Origin: PNKC01 sp039917655
GTDB taxonomy: Bacteria; Chloroflexota; Dehalococcoidia; Tepidiformales; Tepidiformaceae
Direction: 5' to 3'
Assembly (NCBI GenBank): GCA_039917655.1
Contig: JBDSJC010000045.1
Coordinates: forward strand, 1 to 19,695
DNA: 19,695 bases
Shown here: piece after piece, positions 7,170 to 15,006 of the stretch
Numbering within the stretch: position 1 is the first letter of the stretch
Layout of the letters: the number at the start of each line of letters is the position of its first letter
Notes under the pieces: generated by a model
Database searches by the model: none
Told to the model about the DNA's origin: nothing
Seen by the model: only the letters and a program-made list of their open reading frames with translations
Made by a program: the position numbers and the translations under genes

Positions 7170-8474
7170 ATGATCCGGATGTCGATAGCCTACGGCGGGA
7201 TTATCGCCTTCCTCTTTCGCGGTATGAACCTGGTGGTGGCGCTGGCGACCGTGGTGCTCACGTCGCGCATCCTTTCGTCCGCGGATTACGGCCTCTTTGG
7301 CCTCGCGCTCAGCGTGGTGGGCTTCGTCAATGCAATGACCGGCGGCCTCGCAGCGGCGACGGCGTACCAGATTTCGAACCAGCGCCGTGCACCAGCCGTG
7401 GTGGTGCTGAACTCCGGAAGCCTTGCCTTGGGGCTCGGCGTTGTGGCAGTGGCGGCCGGGATCGTGGGCGGGACAGCGCTCAGCGACGAGGTCAGCCGGG
7501 TGGCGCTGGCAGTCGGGATCGCGGCGGCCGCGGTCATCGCCAACAGCGTTGTCTCCGGCATGTTCCTCGGCCGGGCTTCGTTCATTCGCTACAACGTGAC
7601 GCTTGTCGGCCCGCCGTTGGTGGCGCTGCTTGCGATCGCCGTCACGGTTTTTGTGCTCGACCGCCGGACGCCGGAGGCAGCCCTCGGCGCCTACGCCGCC
7701 GGCCAGACGTTTTCACTCGGCGCCATGCTACTACTCGGACGAGGCTATCTCGGACGGCACGTCAGCTTTGACGGCAGCCTTGCCCGGTCGGTCCTGCGCT
7801 TCACGTTGCTTGCCGGCGTCTCCAGCGGCATTTCGTTTCTGAACTACCGGGCGGACCTTTTCATCGTCGACTACTTCGAAGGCAAGGAAGGTGTAGGGCC
7901 CTACCTGCTCGCTGTGTACATCGCCGAGTCTGTCTGGCAGGTGAGCGGCTCGCTCGCTCTCGCCACCTACGCGCGTGTCGCCTCGCTCTCACGCCCAGAA
8001 GCGGCGGAACTCACCGCCCGCGTCATGCGCCACACGGTCGTCCTTCTCGGCTGTGTCTGCGCGTTCCTCTTCATCGTGGCCGATTTTATCGAAGCGGCGC
8101 TTGGCGGCGACAAGTACGCCGGGGTGGCGGGCGCGCTCCGCTATCTGTTGCCCGGCGTACTGGTCTACGGCCTCGCCCAATCGTTCTCCGGCTTCTACAC
8201 CTACCAGCGCGGACTGCCCTGGGTTGCCGCCCTAGTGGCAGGAACGGGACTGATTCTCGATGTGGCACTGGCAATTGTCTTGGTGCCGCGCATGGGCATC
8301 AACGGCGCGGCGCTCGCCAGCGCTATCGCCTACAGCGCGGCGATCGTCGGCGGGCTTGTTGTCTTCGCTCGCCGCGAACACCTCGGCGCGCAGCAGATCT
8401 TCCGCTTCGGCCGTGCCGAGTTTGAGGACTACCGCGGGCTCTTCAGCCGCCTTCGAAGCGTCGTCGCACGCTAG
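7170..8474 (+). CDS. Oligosaccharide flippase, Wzx/MOP-superfamily membrane protein
   Basis: The protein has 434 residues and roughly 12 hydrophobic segments throughout. The N-terminus 'FRGMNLVVALATVVLTSRILSSADYGLFGLAL' is the typical first-helix region of polysaccharide biosynthesis/flippase proteins (L.SR.LG..DYG.F.L). Near residue 220, 'SSGISFLNYRADLFIVDYF' matches the central block in which such proteins carry an Arg-Asp pair in a helix. Members move lipid-linked sugars across the inner membrane for capsule, exopolysaccharide or glycoprotein assembly. No glycosyltransferases are nearby, which is unusual for this family. The start may be ATG 7170 or ATG 7179; the latter has AGGA at 8 nt. 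The secreted protein terminator lies upstream, so the gene needs its own promoter. Confidence 0.85.
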   Translation: MIRMSIAYGGIIAFLFRGMNLVVALATVVLTSRILSSADYGLFGLALSVVGFVNAMTGGLAAATAYQISNQRRAPAVVVLNSGSLALGLGVVAVAAGIVGGTALSDEVSRVALAVGIAAAAVIANSVVSGMFLGRASFIRYNVTLVGPPLVALLAIAVTVFVLDRRTPEAALGAYAAGQTFSLGAMLLLGRGYLGRHVSFDGSLARSVLRFTLLAGVSSGISFLNYRADLFIVDYFEGKEGVGPYLLAVYIAESVWQVSGSLALATYARVASLSRPEAAELTARVMRHTVVLLGCVCAFLFIVADFIEAALGGDKYAGVAGALRYLLPGVLVYGLAQSFSGFYTYQRGLPWVAALVAGTGLILDVALAIVLVPRMGINGAALASAIAYSAAIVGGLVVFARREHLGAQQIFRFGRAEFEDYRGLFSRLRSVVAR

Positions 8475-8648
8475 TTGTAGTTCCCACGAGGGTTGTAGAC
8501 AGAGGAAGGGTCATTCGCTGGGGCGCTGACGGGGAGCAGGGCGAAGGAGCCCTCGGACCTCAAGCCTCGGGCGTCGAGAATCAGCGCTCCGCAGCGCGCT
8601 CGCGTATGCTCCGCTCTCAATTGCGGCACGTCCGCGCGGGAGGATGAG

Positions 8649-9421
8649 ATGGACAAGCTGAGCCCGAATTCGAGTGTAGAAGCCGTCTCAAGCGTGCTTG
8701 AGCGCGACGGCTTTGCGATCGTCGAAGGCGCCTTGACGGCTGCTGAGCTTAAGGAGAAGCGCGACGAAGTGTTGCGTGTACTCGCCCTCACGCCGCGCGG
8801 CCGCAACAACTTCGAAGGTTTCGAAACGCAACGCGTTTACGCTCTGTTCGCCAAGACGCGCGCCTTCGATGGGCCCGCCCCCATCCGCTCGTCCTCGGTG
8901 TGCTGGAACGCCTGCTCGGCAGCTTCCAATTGAGCGCCCCCCAGGCGATTCAGATCGGGCCTGGCGAGACCGCCCAACCTCTGCACCGCGACGATGGCGT
9001 TTACCCCATCGCCCGCCCGCATCGCGAACTGATCGTGAACACCATGTGGGCGCTCGACGATTTCACCGAGGCGAACGGCGCGACCCACGTGGTTGCCGGT
9101 AGCCACCGCTGGCAGGATGAGCGCCCGGAGGAGGGCACGCCCACGTTGCGCGCCGTGATGCCCGCGGGCTCTCTGATGTTCTTCGTTGGTGACGTTTTTC
9201 ACGGCGGCGGGGCGAACACCACTGATCGCCCGCGGCTCGGGGTGATCCTCGAATATGTGGCGGGCTGGCTGCGGCAACAGGAGAACCAGTACCTCGCGGT
9301 ACCGAAAGAAACCGTGCGGCAGCTCCCTCAACGGCTCCAAGAACTGCTCGGCTATAACGTCCACGGCAACCTGGTGGGCAACGTAGATGGCCGCCACCCG
9401 TTGAAATCGCTCGCCGAGTAG
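8649..9421 (+). pseudogene. Phytanoyl-CoA dioxygenase (PhyH) family protein, frameshifted
   Basis: Two adjoining frames together make one PhyH-family protein. The first (ATG 8649, GGGAGG upstream) gives 'VLERDGFAIVEGALTAAELKEKRDEVL' and ends 'ALFAKTRAFDG'. The second carries 'HPLVLGVLERLLGSFQLSAPQAIQIGPGETAQPLHRDD' onward, with the Fe(II)-binding H-x-D (HRD) and the distal 'GDVFHGGGANTTDRPRLG' His and Arg of 2-oxoglutarate oxygenases. The join falls at 8873-8884 (GGGCCCGCCCCC); one extra C in the C5 run would restore DGPAPHPLVLG. This is therefore a 1-nt deletion, either real or a homopolymer error. If intact, the product would be about 257 residues, a non-haem iron hydroxylase of unknown substrate. 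A separate internal start for the second half (GTG 8900) would lack the N-terminal region. Confidence 0.82.
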
Positions 9422-9516
9422 GCACAGGTGTTGAGTGCCGATGTGCCGGGTGCGGATGCTCGGAGATGGGTAGCTCAATTAGGCGGCAGGGGGAAGCGCC
9501 GAGCGACCGTGCGTGA

Positions 9517-9581
9517 GCTGGCAAGCCTCCGCTCCCGAGTAGTCGCCTTATTAGGCGGGCGGTGGGCTGAAGCTTGCCAGC
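9517..9581. repeat. Inverted repeat, 10-bp arms, convergent intergenic
   Basis: GCTGGCAAGC (9517-9526) and GCTTGCCAGC (9572-9581) are perfect reverse complements separated by 45 nt. They lie between the PhyH remnant and the SDR gene, which converge. The spacer holds TTAGGCGGGCGG at about 9551-9562, similar to ATTAGGCGG near 9479-9487. The function is unknown; a structured 3' region of the converging transcripts is possible. Confidence 0.5.
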
Positions 9582-9595
9582 CCGCGCGGGACCGG

Positions 9596-9626
9596 TCCCT
9601 ACCTGGCGTCCAGCGTCAGGTAGGGA
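9596..9626. terminator. Strong hairpin between convergent genes, possible bidirectional transcription stop
   Basis: TCCCTACCTG (9596-9605) and CAGGTAGGGA (9617-9626) form a perfect 10-bp stem with an 11-nt loop, just outside the 3' end of the SDR gene and downstream of the PhyH frame. There is no T-run on either side, so it is not a classical rho-independent terminator. It may block 3' exonucleases or act with Rho. Confidence 0.45.
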
Positions 9627-9631
9627 GCGTG

Positions 9632-10432
9632 TCAGCGGGCGGCGGGGGCTGATGCCAAGCCTACTGTGCGGCCGCCATCGACCACGAAGACCTGGCCGGT
9701 GACGTAGCTGGAATCGTCGCTGGCGAGGAAGGCGGCCATGTTGCCGATGTCCGATGGGAGCGCCATGCGGCCGAGCGGGACGCTGGCGGCCATGTTTTCG
9801 CGCATGCCCGCTTCGAGGATGCCGGGCATGCTGAACATCTTCTCCCAGATAGAGGTATCGACGAGGCCGGGGGCGATGGCCGAGACACGGATCCCGTGGG
9901 GCGCGAGGTCCAAAGCGAAGCACTTCGTGAGCTGTGCGACGGCGGCCTTGGAGGCGCAGTAGGCCATGAGCATGGGAGAGATGCCGTTGAGGGCGGCGAT
10001 GCTGGCGATGTTGATAATCGAGCCGCCGTGACCTTCGGCGATCATCTGGCGGGCGGCGGACTGGTTCGAAAAGACCACGCCCTTGCCGTTAATGTCCATG
10101 GTGCGGTCCCAGTCTTCTTCGGTGGCATCAAGGGCGCGGTTGCCGCCGATTGCGATCCCGGCGTTGGCGACCATGATATCGATGCGCCCGAACTTCGCGG
10201 CGGCAGCTGCCACCAGAGCATCGACCTCGGCGCGCGTGACTACGTCGCATCTCATTCCCAGGGTCTTGGCGCCCGTCTCTTCGGCTATTTCGTTGGCCGC
10301 TGCGCGGGCGCCGGCTTCATCGATGTCGCCGAGAACGACGGCCGCGCCATCGCGGGCGAACCGGTAGGCGATCGCCTTGCCGATGCCGGCCGCCGCACCG
10401 GTGATGGTGGCCACTTTTCCTTCGAGTCGCAT
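9632..10432 (-). CDS. SDR-family NAD-dependent dehydrogenase
   Basis: This 266-residue classical short-chain dehydrogenase has the TGAAAGIG cofactor loop at 11-18 and Asp36 after the second strand, favouring NAD(H) over NADP(H). It also has NAG at 90-92, the catalytic Ser144 (NIAS) and Tyr158-Lys162 (YCASK). 'PG' after strand six (IAPGLVDT) and the C-terminal 'SSYVTGQVFVVDGGRTVG' are normal. Such enzymes oxidise secondary alcohols or reduce ketones; the substrate is unknown. ATG at 10432 has AGAGG at 7 nt. It stands alone, convergent with the PhyH remnant and divergent from the HDOD gene. Confidence 0.93.
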   Translation of the reverse strand: MRLEGKVATITGAAAGIGKAIAYRFARDGAAVVLGDIDEAGARAAANEIAEETGAKTLGMRCDVVTRAEVDALVAAAAAKFGRIDIMVANAGIAIGGNRALDATEEDWDRTMDINGKGVVFSNQSAARQMIAEGHGGSIINIASIAALNGISPMLMAYCASKAAVAQLTKCFALDLAPHGIRVSAIAPGLVDTSIWEKMFSMPGILEAGMRENMAASVPLGRMALPSDIGNMAAFLASDDSSYVTGQVFVVDGGRTVGLASAPAAR

Positions 10433-10608
10433 GGGTATACCTCTTGGTTGGAGTTGGGGTTGAGGTTCGAAGCCTACTGGAGGGCGGCCCTTTCTGCTGA
10501 GGGGAGTTCGTGACAGCCATCTGGTTGGCGATTGCGGGGTTTCCCTGAATCACAACCGGCAAGACGTTCAGCGCAGTGATCTGCCCGCCGATAGTTGAGG
10601 GGATGGCA

Positions 10609-11475
10609 ATGGACGCTACAGCCCTGCTCGAACAGATCGACGACCTTCCCCCGTTGCCCGCGGTGGCCGCGCGGGTGATGGGCATGGCCGATGACGACCG
10701 CACCAGCGCGATGGATATGGCTCAGGTGCTAAGCACAGACCAGGCGTTGACGGCGAAGCTCATCCGCGTGAGCAATTCGGCCTACTACGGATTCGCCCGG
10801 CGGGTGAGCACGGTGCGCGAGGCTGTAGTGATGCTGGGCTTCAAGCAGGTCCGCCAGGTGGCGGTCGGGGCCAGCCTGATGAACGCCTTCAACACCAAGA
10901 AAGACCCGAACGACGTTTTCGACCTGGACCTCTTCTGGGGACACAGCGTGGCCGTCGCGGTGGCTGCCGAGAACCTCGCGAGAAAGACACGATCGGCCAG
11001 GCCCGAGGAAGCTTTTACGGCGGGAATCCTGCACGACATCGGCCGGTTGGTGTTGCGCAAAGTGATGCCAGTGGAATTTCTGCAGGCCGTAACCGAGGCG
11101 CGCCGAGGGACGTACACGCTGGGTGAAGCGGAGCTGGAGTTCACGGGATACAGCCACGACGAGCTCGGGCGGGCGCTTGGCGAACGCTGGAAGTTCCCCA
11201 TGCACCTGGTTGAAGCGGTGCGCTGCCACCATGACTACACCCTGACCCCGGCCGGCGATGGGCTGGCGGGAGTGGTGGCCCAGGCTGACCGCCTGGCGCA
11301 GCACTATGGACTCTATTGCGGGTACGACGTGGCGGGCGCCGTATTGAATGAGCTGCCGGCCGATCTTGTGGAGATCGAAGCCGCCTGTGGGGGAATTGAG
11401 CGCGTGCTGGAGAAGGCGTTCTCGTTCATCGAGAGCGCATCAGGCACGCCCGAGCACTGGTTCGCGGCGGCCTGA
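10609..11475 (+). CDS. HDOD domain signalling protein
   Basis: The protein has 288 residues and is almost entirely one HDOD domain: 'LPPLPAVAARVMGM' (13-26), 'LSTDQALTAKLIRVSNSAYYG' (41-61), 'VSTVREAVVMLGFKQVRQVAV' (66-86), then 'LFWGHSVAVAVAAENLAR' (108-125) and 'EEAFTAGILHDIGRLVL' (133-149) with the His-Asp pair at 142-143. HDOD proteins are usually regulatory rather than hydrolytic and occur in signalling to motility, stress or the cell cycle; no receiver or GGDEF domain is fused here. ATG 10609 is chosen over GTG 10576 and ATG 10603 because GAGGGG lies 6 nt before it and the domain starts shortly after. Confidence 0.9.
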   Translation: MDATALLEQIDDLPPLPAVAARVMGMADDDRTSAMDMAQVLSTDQALTAKLIRVSNSAYYGFARRVSTVREAVVMLGFKQVRQVAVGASLMNAFNTKKDPNDVFDLDLFWGHSVAVAVAAENLARKTRSARPEEAFTAGILHDIGRLVLRKVMPVEFLQAVTEARRGTYTLGEAELEFTGYSHDELGRALGERWKFPMHLVEAVRCHHDYTLTPAGDGLAGVVAQADRLAQHYGLYCGYDVAGAVLNELPADLVEIEAACGGIERVLEKAFSFIESASGTPEHWFAAA

Positions 11476-11716
11476 GGGGCGGTGGCGCTGGCTGGCGCGC
11501 GAGCGTCGGGATATCGGGCTGTGGGCGCGACCGGTGCGTGGGTTGGGCGGTGAGCCCTGACCAACGGGTAGGACTCTCTCGGCAGCCGATATTGCGCGAA
11601 GGCTGTCGCCACCACGACAGTCGCTCGGAAGACCTCGCCGTACTCGCAACCAGCGACCTGACGCAGTAACCTCCGCAAGCGCGCCGGTCGGTGAACCGCG
11701 CGCGAGGAGCACGATC

Positions 11717-12541
11717 ATGTCCACCGCCGCCGAAGCCTACGCCGCCCTCGTTGATACCTTCAACCAACAGTTCACCACCTTGAGCGCTCCCCGCGGTGAC
11801 CTCTGGGCGGCGCGCGCGGCCATGTTCCGGCTCGACCCACGGCGCACCCTGGAGGCGAACACCGCGGCGGTGGCAGCGTTCGTAGGCCCGGATGACGTAG
11901 TCGTGGACGTTGGCGGCGGTGCAGGGCGCGTCAGCCTGCCGATCGCGCTTCACTGCGCCCAGGTGATCAATGTCGAACCCTCCGCCGCGATGCGGACAGA
12001 GTTCGACGCGTCCGCCGCTGAGGCGGTGATCAGCAACGCGCGCTGCATTGATGCGGACTGGCCCACCGGCGCGGAGGGTATCGAGGGGGACGTGGTGCTC
12101 GTCGCGAACGTCACCTATTTCGTGCGCGACATCGTCCCCTTCGTTTCGGCGCTGACCGCGGCAGCGCGCAAACGGGTGATCATAAGTGTCTGGAGCGTCC
12201 CTCCGCCGAACGACGCAGCGAGCCTCTTCGAATTGGTCCACGGCACGCCCCAGGCTCCGGCGCCCAACCATCGCGAGTTGCTCGCCGTGCTCTGGGACCT
12301 GGGCCTCCTACCTGATATTCGTACGCTGCCCGACGAGTTCCGCTCCGCGCGCATGCGCCCGCCAACGATGGACGACGCGGTCAAGTTGGCGCTCAACGTG
12401 TCATCTGGCGAGCGACTTGGGGGCGCGGAGGAGACGATTCGCTCACACTTCGACGAACTGTATTCACCTTCGCCGGAAGGGTTCATTCCCCGCTGGCGAC
12501 AGCCCAGCCGGGAGATGCTCATCACCTGGGAGACTGGCTGA
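11717..12541 (+). CDS. Class I SAM-dependent methyltransferase
   Basis: The protein has 274 residues. Motif I is 'VVVDVGGGAGRVSLPIA' (61-77), and the acidic residue after strand two is Glu87 (INVEPS), which binds the SAM ribose. 'GDVVLVANVTYFVRDIVPFVSALTAAA' (124-150) is the motif corresponding to the D.V.....L.... strand and helix of small-molecule methyltransferases. The substrate is unknown. ATG 11717 has GAGGAG at 11704-11709, 7 nt upstream. The stop abuts the TTG start of the YetF-type gene with no gap, so the two are translated together. The 241-nt spacer before this gene holds no recognisable gene. Confidence 0.85.
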   Translation: MSTAAEAYAALVDTFNQQFTTLSAPRGDLWAARAAMFRLDPRRTLEANTAAVAAFVGPDDVVVDVGGGAGRVSLPIALHCAQVINVEPSAAMRTEFDASAAEAVISNARCIDADWPTGAEGIEGDVVLVANVTYFVRDIVPFVSALTAAARKRVIISVWSVPPPNDAASLFELVHGTPQAPAPNHRELLAVLWDLGLLPDIRTLPDEFRSARMRPPTMDDAVKLALNVSSGERLGGAEETIRSHFDELYSPSPEGFIPRWRQPSREMLITWETG

Positions 12542-13057
12542 TTGTTCGACCTCGGCACTGACTGGTGGGAGATCGCCCTGCGCTCGGTGGTGGTGTACGC
12601 CGCCCTGTTAATTGGGCTTCGGCTCACGGGAAAACGCCAGATCGGGCAGATGGCGCCGTTCGACCTTGTTGTCATCCTCCTGATCGCCAACGCCGTTCAG
12701 AACGCGATGGTTGGGCCAGACACGTCGCTGGTTGGTGGACTGATTTCGGCTGGGGTGCTCCTCGCCATCAACCTGATCGTTGCGGGGTCGCGAGACCGCA
12801 TTCCGGGCCTGCGGCGCGCGCTCGAAGGCCAGCCGGCGGTCCTCATCTCGGACGGTAAGTTGATTACCCGCGTGATCGCCCACGAACAGGTAGACATGGA
12901 AGAACTGGTGCAGGCGATCCGGGAACACGGCATAGAAGACCTGGCTGATGTGAAGATGGCCGTGCTGGAGGTTGACGGTACGATTAGCATTGTGCCCATG
13001 GGGACGGAGACGATCCGCACCCACCGCCGATTCCGGCAGCAACACCACCAGAATTGA
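12542..13057 (+). CDS. DUF421/YetF-family membrane protein
   Basis: The protein has 171 residues. Three N-terminal hydrophobic segments (about 12-25, 39-55 and 62-80) are followed by a soluble domain. Family landmarks include 'RLTGKRQIGQMAPFDLVVILLIANAVQNAMV' (27-57), 'PAVLISDGKLI' (about 98-108) and 'AVLEVDGTISIVP'. YetF proteins are found in many bacteria; some are linked to spore or envelope properties, but the biochemical role is not settled. TTG 12542 directly follows the methyltransferase stop, with GGGAGA 8 nt before it, and the first residues fit the usual family N-terminus. No terminator was seen downstream; the 133-nt spacer to dodecin has nothing recognisable. Confidence 0.88.
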   Translation: MFDLGTDWWEIALRSVVVYAALLIGLRLTGKRQIGQMAPFDLVVILLIANAVQNAMVGPDTSLVGGLISAGVLLAINLIVAGSRDRIPGLRRALEGQPAVLISDGKLITRVIAHEQVDMEELVQAIREHGIEDLADVKMAVLEVDGTISIVPMGTETIRTHRRFRQQHHQN

Positions 13058-13190
13058 GCCGTATTGCCGCCGCCGGGCCTTACGTCTTGGGCGGGGATGA
13101 CGAGTTGCCCGATCCGGTGCGTTTCCCCAACGGAGGCTCGCCAGCACCGCCTCGACGTTCCGGTTACATGGGATTCAGATTCAAATTGGC

Positions 13191-13406
13191 CTAGTCGGAC
13201 TCCTCGTACTTGAACGATAGGGCGACCTTGGCCCGGTAGAGCGTCACCTTCCCGTCCTCCACCTGGAGGTCAAGCTTGACCTCCTCGGCAATCCGCAAGT
13301 CGCGGAGCGAGCCGGAGGCTCGTTCCACAGCGTTTGCCGCGGCTCGCTCCCAGGAATCTGTGCTGGTGCCGACGAGTTCGATGATCTTGTAGACGCTGTC
13401 TGCCAT
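13191..13406 (-). CDS. Dodecin-family protein without the usual flavin-stacking Trp
   Basis: This 71-residue protein has the full dodecin pattern: 'VYKIIELVGTSTDSWERAAANAVERAS' (5-31), 'LRDLR' (34-38), 'EDGKVTLYRAKVALSFKYE' (50-68). Dodecins are dodecameric shells that store flavins such as riboflavin or FMN, two flavins stacking on a Trp in the LxWxE segment. Here the corresponding residue is Ile39 (LRIAEEV). The sequence therefore belongs to a variant group in which flavin binding by stacking is doubtful; coenzyme or other ligand binding may remain. ATG 13406 has GAGGTGG about 7 nt upstream. It is divergent from dapL, 195 nt away. Confidence 0.9.
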   Translation of the reverse strand: MADSVYKIIELVGTSTDSWERAAANAVERASGSLRDLRIAEEVKLDLQVEDGKVTLYRAKVALSFKYEESD

Positions 13407-13560
13407 CTCGATGCCACCTCAAACCTTGGAATGCTTCGACTGTATACCCGCCGTCAAGGCGTCAGCCCGAATGGCTGGCCGAACGAGGGAAGGCTAGCAC
13501 CGAGGCGCTCCAGAGTCGCCGCTACCGCACCCCTTCGCTACCATCGTGCGACACCACAGC

Positions 13561-13590
13561 CAGCAGCTAGTAGCTAGCGGCTAGAAGCTT
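13561..13590. repeat. Short degenerate AGCTAG tandem repeat
   Basis: The stretch contains AGCTAG, TAGCTAG, GGCTAG and a final AAGCTT in close succession, partly palindromic through CTAG. It lies directly before the Shine-Dalgarno of dapL. Its role is unknown; it may be a member of a dispersed intergenic repeat family. Confidence 0.4.
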
Positions 13591-13601
13591 TGAGGCCCCA
13601 C

Positions 13602-14765
13602 ATGCAGCTCGCCAAGCGCGTCGAGTCCCTCCCCCCGTACCTGTTCGCCGAAATCTCCAAGAAGATCGCCGCCAAGCGGGCACAGGGCCACGACGTGGTC
13701 ACTTTCGGCATCGGCGACCCGGACCTGCCGACGCCGCCGCACATCCTGGCGGCGCTGCACAAAGCCGCCGATGAGCCGATGAACCACCGCTACCCCGAAT
13801 CGGAAGGCCTGCCCGAACTGCGCCAATCGATATCCGATTGGTACGAGCGGCGCTTCGAAGTGAAGTTCGACCCGCAGAAGGAGGCGCTCCCGCTGATCGG
13901 GTCGAAGGAGGGCATCGGCCACATGGCGCTCTGCTTCATCGATCCCGGCGACATCGCGCTGGTCCCGGACCCGGGCTACCCGGTGTACGAAGTGGGGACG
14001 ATGTTCGCCGGTGGGGAAAGCTACAAGATCCCTTGCACTCGCGAGGGCGGCTGGAAGCCGGACTTTGACAAGATCCCGGCGGACGTGGCGACAAGAGCGA
14101 AGCTGATCTGGCTGAACTACCCGAACAATCCCACGGGCGCGGTGGCGGACCTTGATTTCTTCGAACGCGCCGTGTCCTGGGCGAAGAAGTACGACGTGGC
14201 GATCATGCACGACAACCCGTACTGCGACGTGGCCTACGACGGCTACAAGCCGATGTCCATCTTTCAGGTGCCTGGCGCGCGGGATGTCGCCGTGGAGTTC
14301 AACAGCTGGTCCAAGATCTACAACATGACGGGCTGGCGAATCGGCATGGTCGTTGGCAACGCGCAGATGGTGGACGCCTTGATGCGGGTGAAATCGAACA
14401 TCGATAGCGGTATCCCGCAGGCCATTCAGCGGATGGCGATCGAGGCCGTCTACGGCCCCCAGGATTGCATCGACGAGCACAACGCGATCTACCAGCGCCG
14501 CCGTGACCGGATGGTCGAAGTGCTGCGAAAGACGGGCCTCGAAGTCGATACGCCAAAAGCCTCGCTCTACGTTTGGGCGAAGCTGCCGGACGGCGTAAAG
14601 AGCGCCGACTACGCGGCGCGGCTGATCGAGGATTGTTCGGTGGTAGTGACGCCAGGACGCGGCTACGGTCTGAACGGCGAAGGCTACATCCGCCTCTCGG
14701 TGACCACCCCGGACGACCGCATGGAGGAAGGCCTGAAGCGCATCGGGGCGTGGAAGGGGATTTAG
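13602..14765 (+). CDS. dapL: LL-diaminopimelate aminotransferase
   Basis: The protein has 387 residues, a fold-type I PLP aminotransferase close to DapL. The start 'MQLAKRVESLPPYLFAEISKKIA' and 'VVTFGIGDPDLPTP' (32-45) are typical of DapL. PLP-site residues visible are Asn176 in YPNNPTGA (173-180), Asp204/Tyr207 in 'DNPYCDVAYDGY', Lys238 in 'SWSKIYNMTGWRIG' (235-248) and Arg246. A C-terminal 'GYIRLSV' carries the carboxylate-binding Arg. DapL turns tetrahydrodipicolinate into LL-diaminopimelate with glutamate, a short route to lysine and cell-wall precursors. ATG 13602 is preferred over TTG 13590, because GAGG lies just before and DapL similarity begins at Met-Gln-Leu. Closely related aminotransferases with other substrates cannot be fully excluded. 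Confidence 0.85.
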   Translation: MQLAKRVESLPPYLFAEISKKIAAKRAQGHDVVTFGIGDPDLPTPPHILAALHKAADEPMNHRYPESEGLPELRQSISDWYERRFEVKFDPQKEALPLIGSKEGIGHMALCFIDPGDIALVPDPGYPVYEVGTMFAGGESYKIPCTREGGWKPDFDKIPADVATRAKLIWLNYPNNPTGAVADLDFFERAVSWAKKYDVAIMHDNPYCDVAYDGYKPMSIFQVPGARDVAVEFNSWSKIYNMTGWRIGMVVGNAQMVDALMRVKSNIDSGIPQAIQRMAIEAVYGPQDCIDEHNAIYQRRRDRMVEVLRKTGLEVDTPKASLYVWAKLPDGVKSADYAARLIEDCSVVVTPGRGYGLNGEGYIRLSVTTPDDRMEEGLKRIGAWKGI

Positions 14766-14769
14766 CGTT

Positions 14770-15006
14770 GTGCCTACGGTGATGCGGTCCGGACCCTATC
14801 GGGTTTTGTTCTACAGCAACCAGCGGGACGAACCGGCACACTTCCATGTCGCGCGCGATCGATAGAGCGCCAAATTCTGGCTGGATCCAGCCGCGATCGC
14901 GCGCAACTTCGGCTTTTCTCCGCCCGAACTTGGTATATTCGAGGCGGTCGTCCTTAGAAACCGGGACGCACTATTGGAGGCGTGGCATGAGTTCCACCGG
15001 GCTTAA
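14770..15006 (+). pseudogene. DUF4160 protein, interrupted by a nonsense codon
   Basis: From GTG 14770 the frame reads 'PTVMRSGPYRVLFYSNQRDE' then 'PAHFHVARDR', stops at TAG 14863-14865 (codon 32), and continues in the same frame with 'SAKFWLDP', 'FGFSPPELGIFEAVV', 'NRDALLEAWHEFHRA' to TAA 15004-15006. Both halves match DUF4160 (P.V.R..GYRF.FYSNE...PPHIHV ... AKFWL.P), 78 residues in all. A GAG to TAG change (RDRES to RDR*) is the simplest explanation. AAGGGGA lies 9 nt before the GTG, and it starts 4 nt after dapL. DUF4160 proteins are paired with DUF2442 in many genomes as a presumed toxin-antitoxin-like unit whose activity I do not know to be proven. The end overlaps the DUF2442 start by 20 nt. 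Confidence 0.85.

Noticed and set aside
8471..8809. Minus-strand frame covering the flippase-PhyH spacer, ending in PRGNYN
   Set aside because: The spacer part looks slightly protein-like, but its start lies inside the PhyH gene and no family is recognised, so it is not called as a gene.
13581..14480. Minus-strand frame of 299 codons opposite dapL
   Set aside because: Antisense shadow of an intact PLP aminotransferase; the minus product is His/Arg/Val-rich without a domain.
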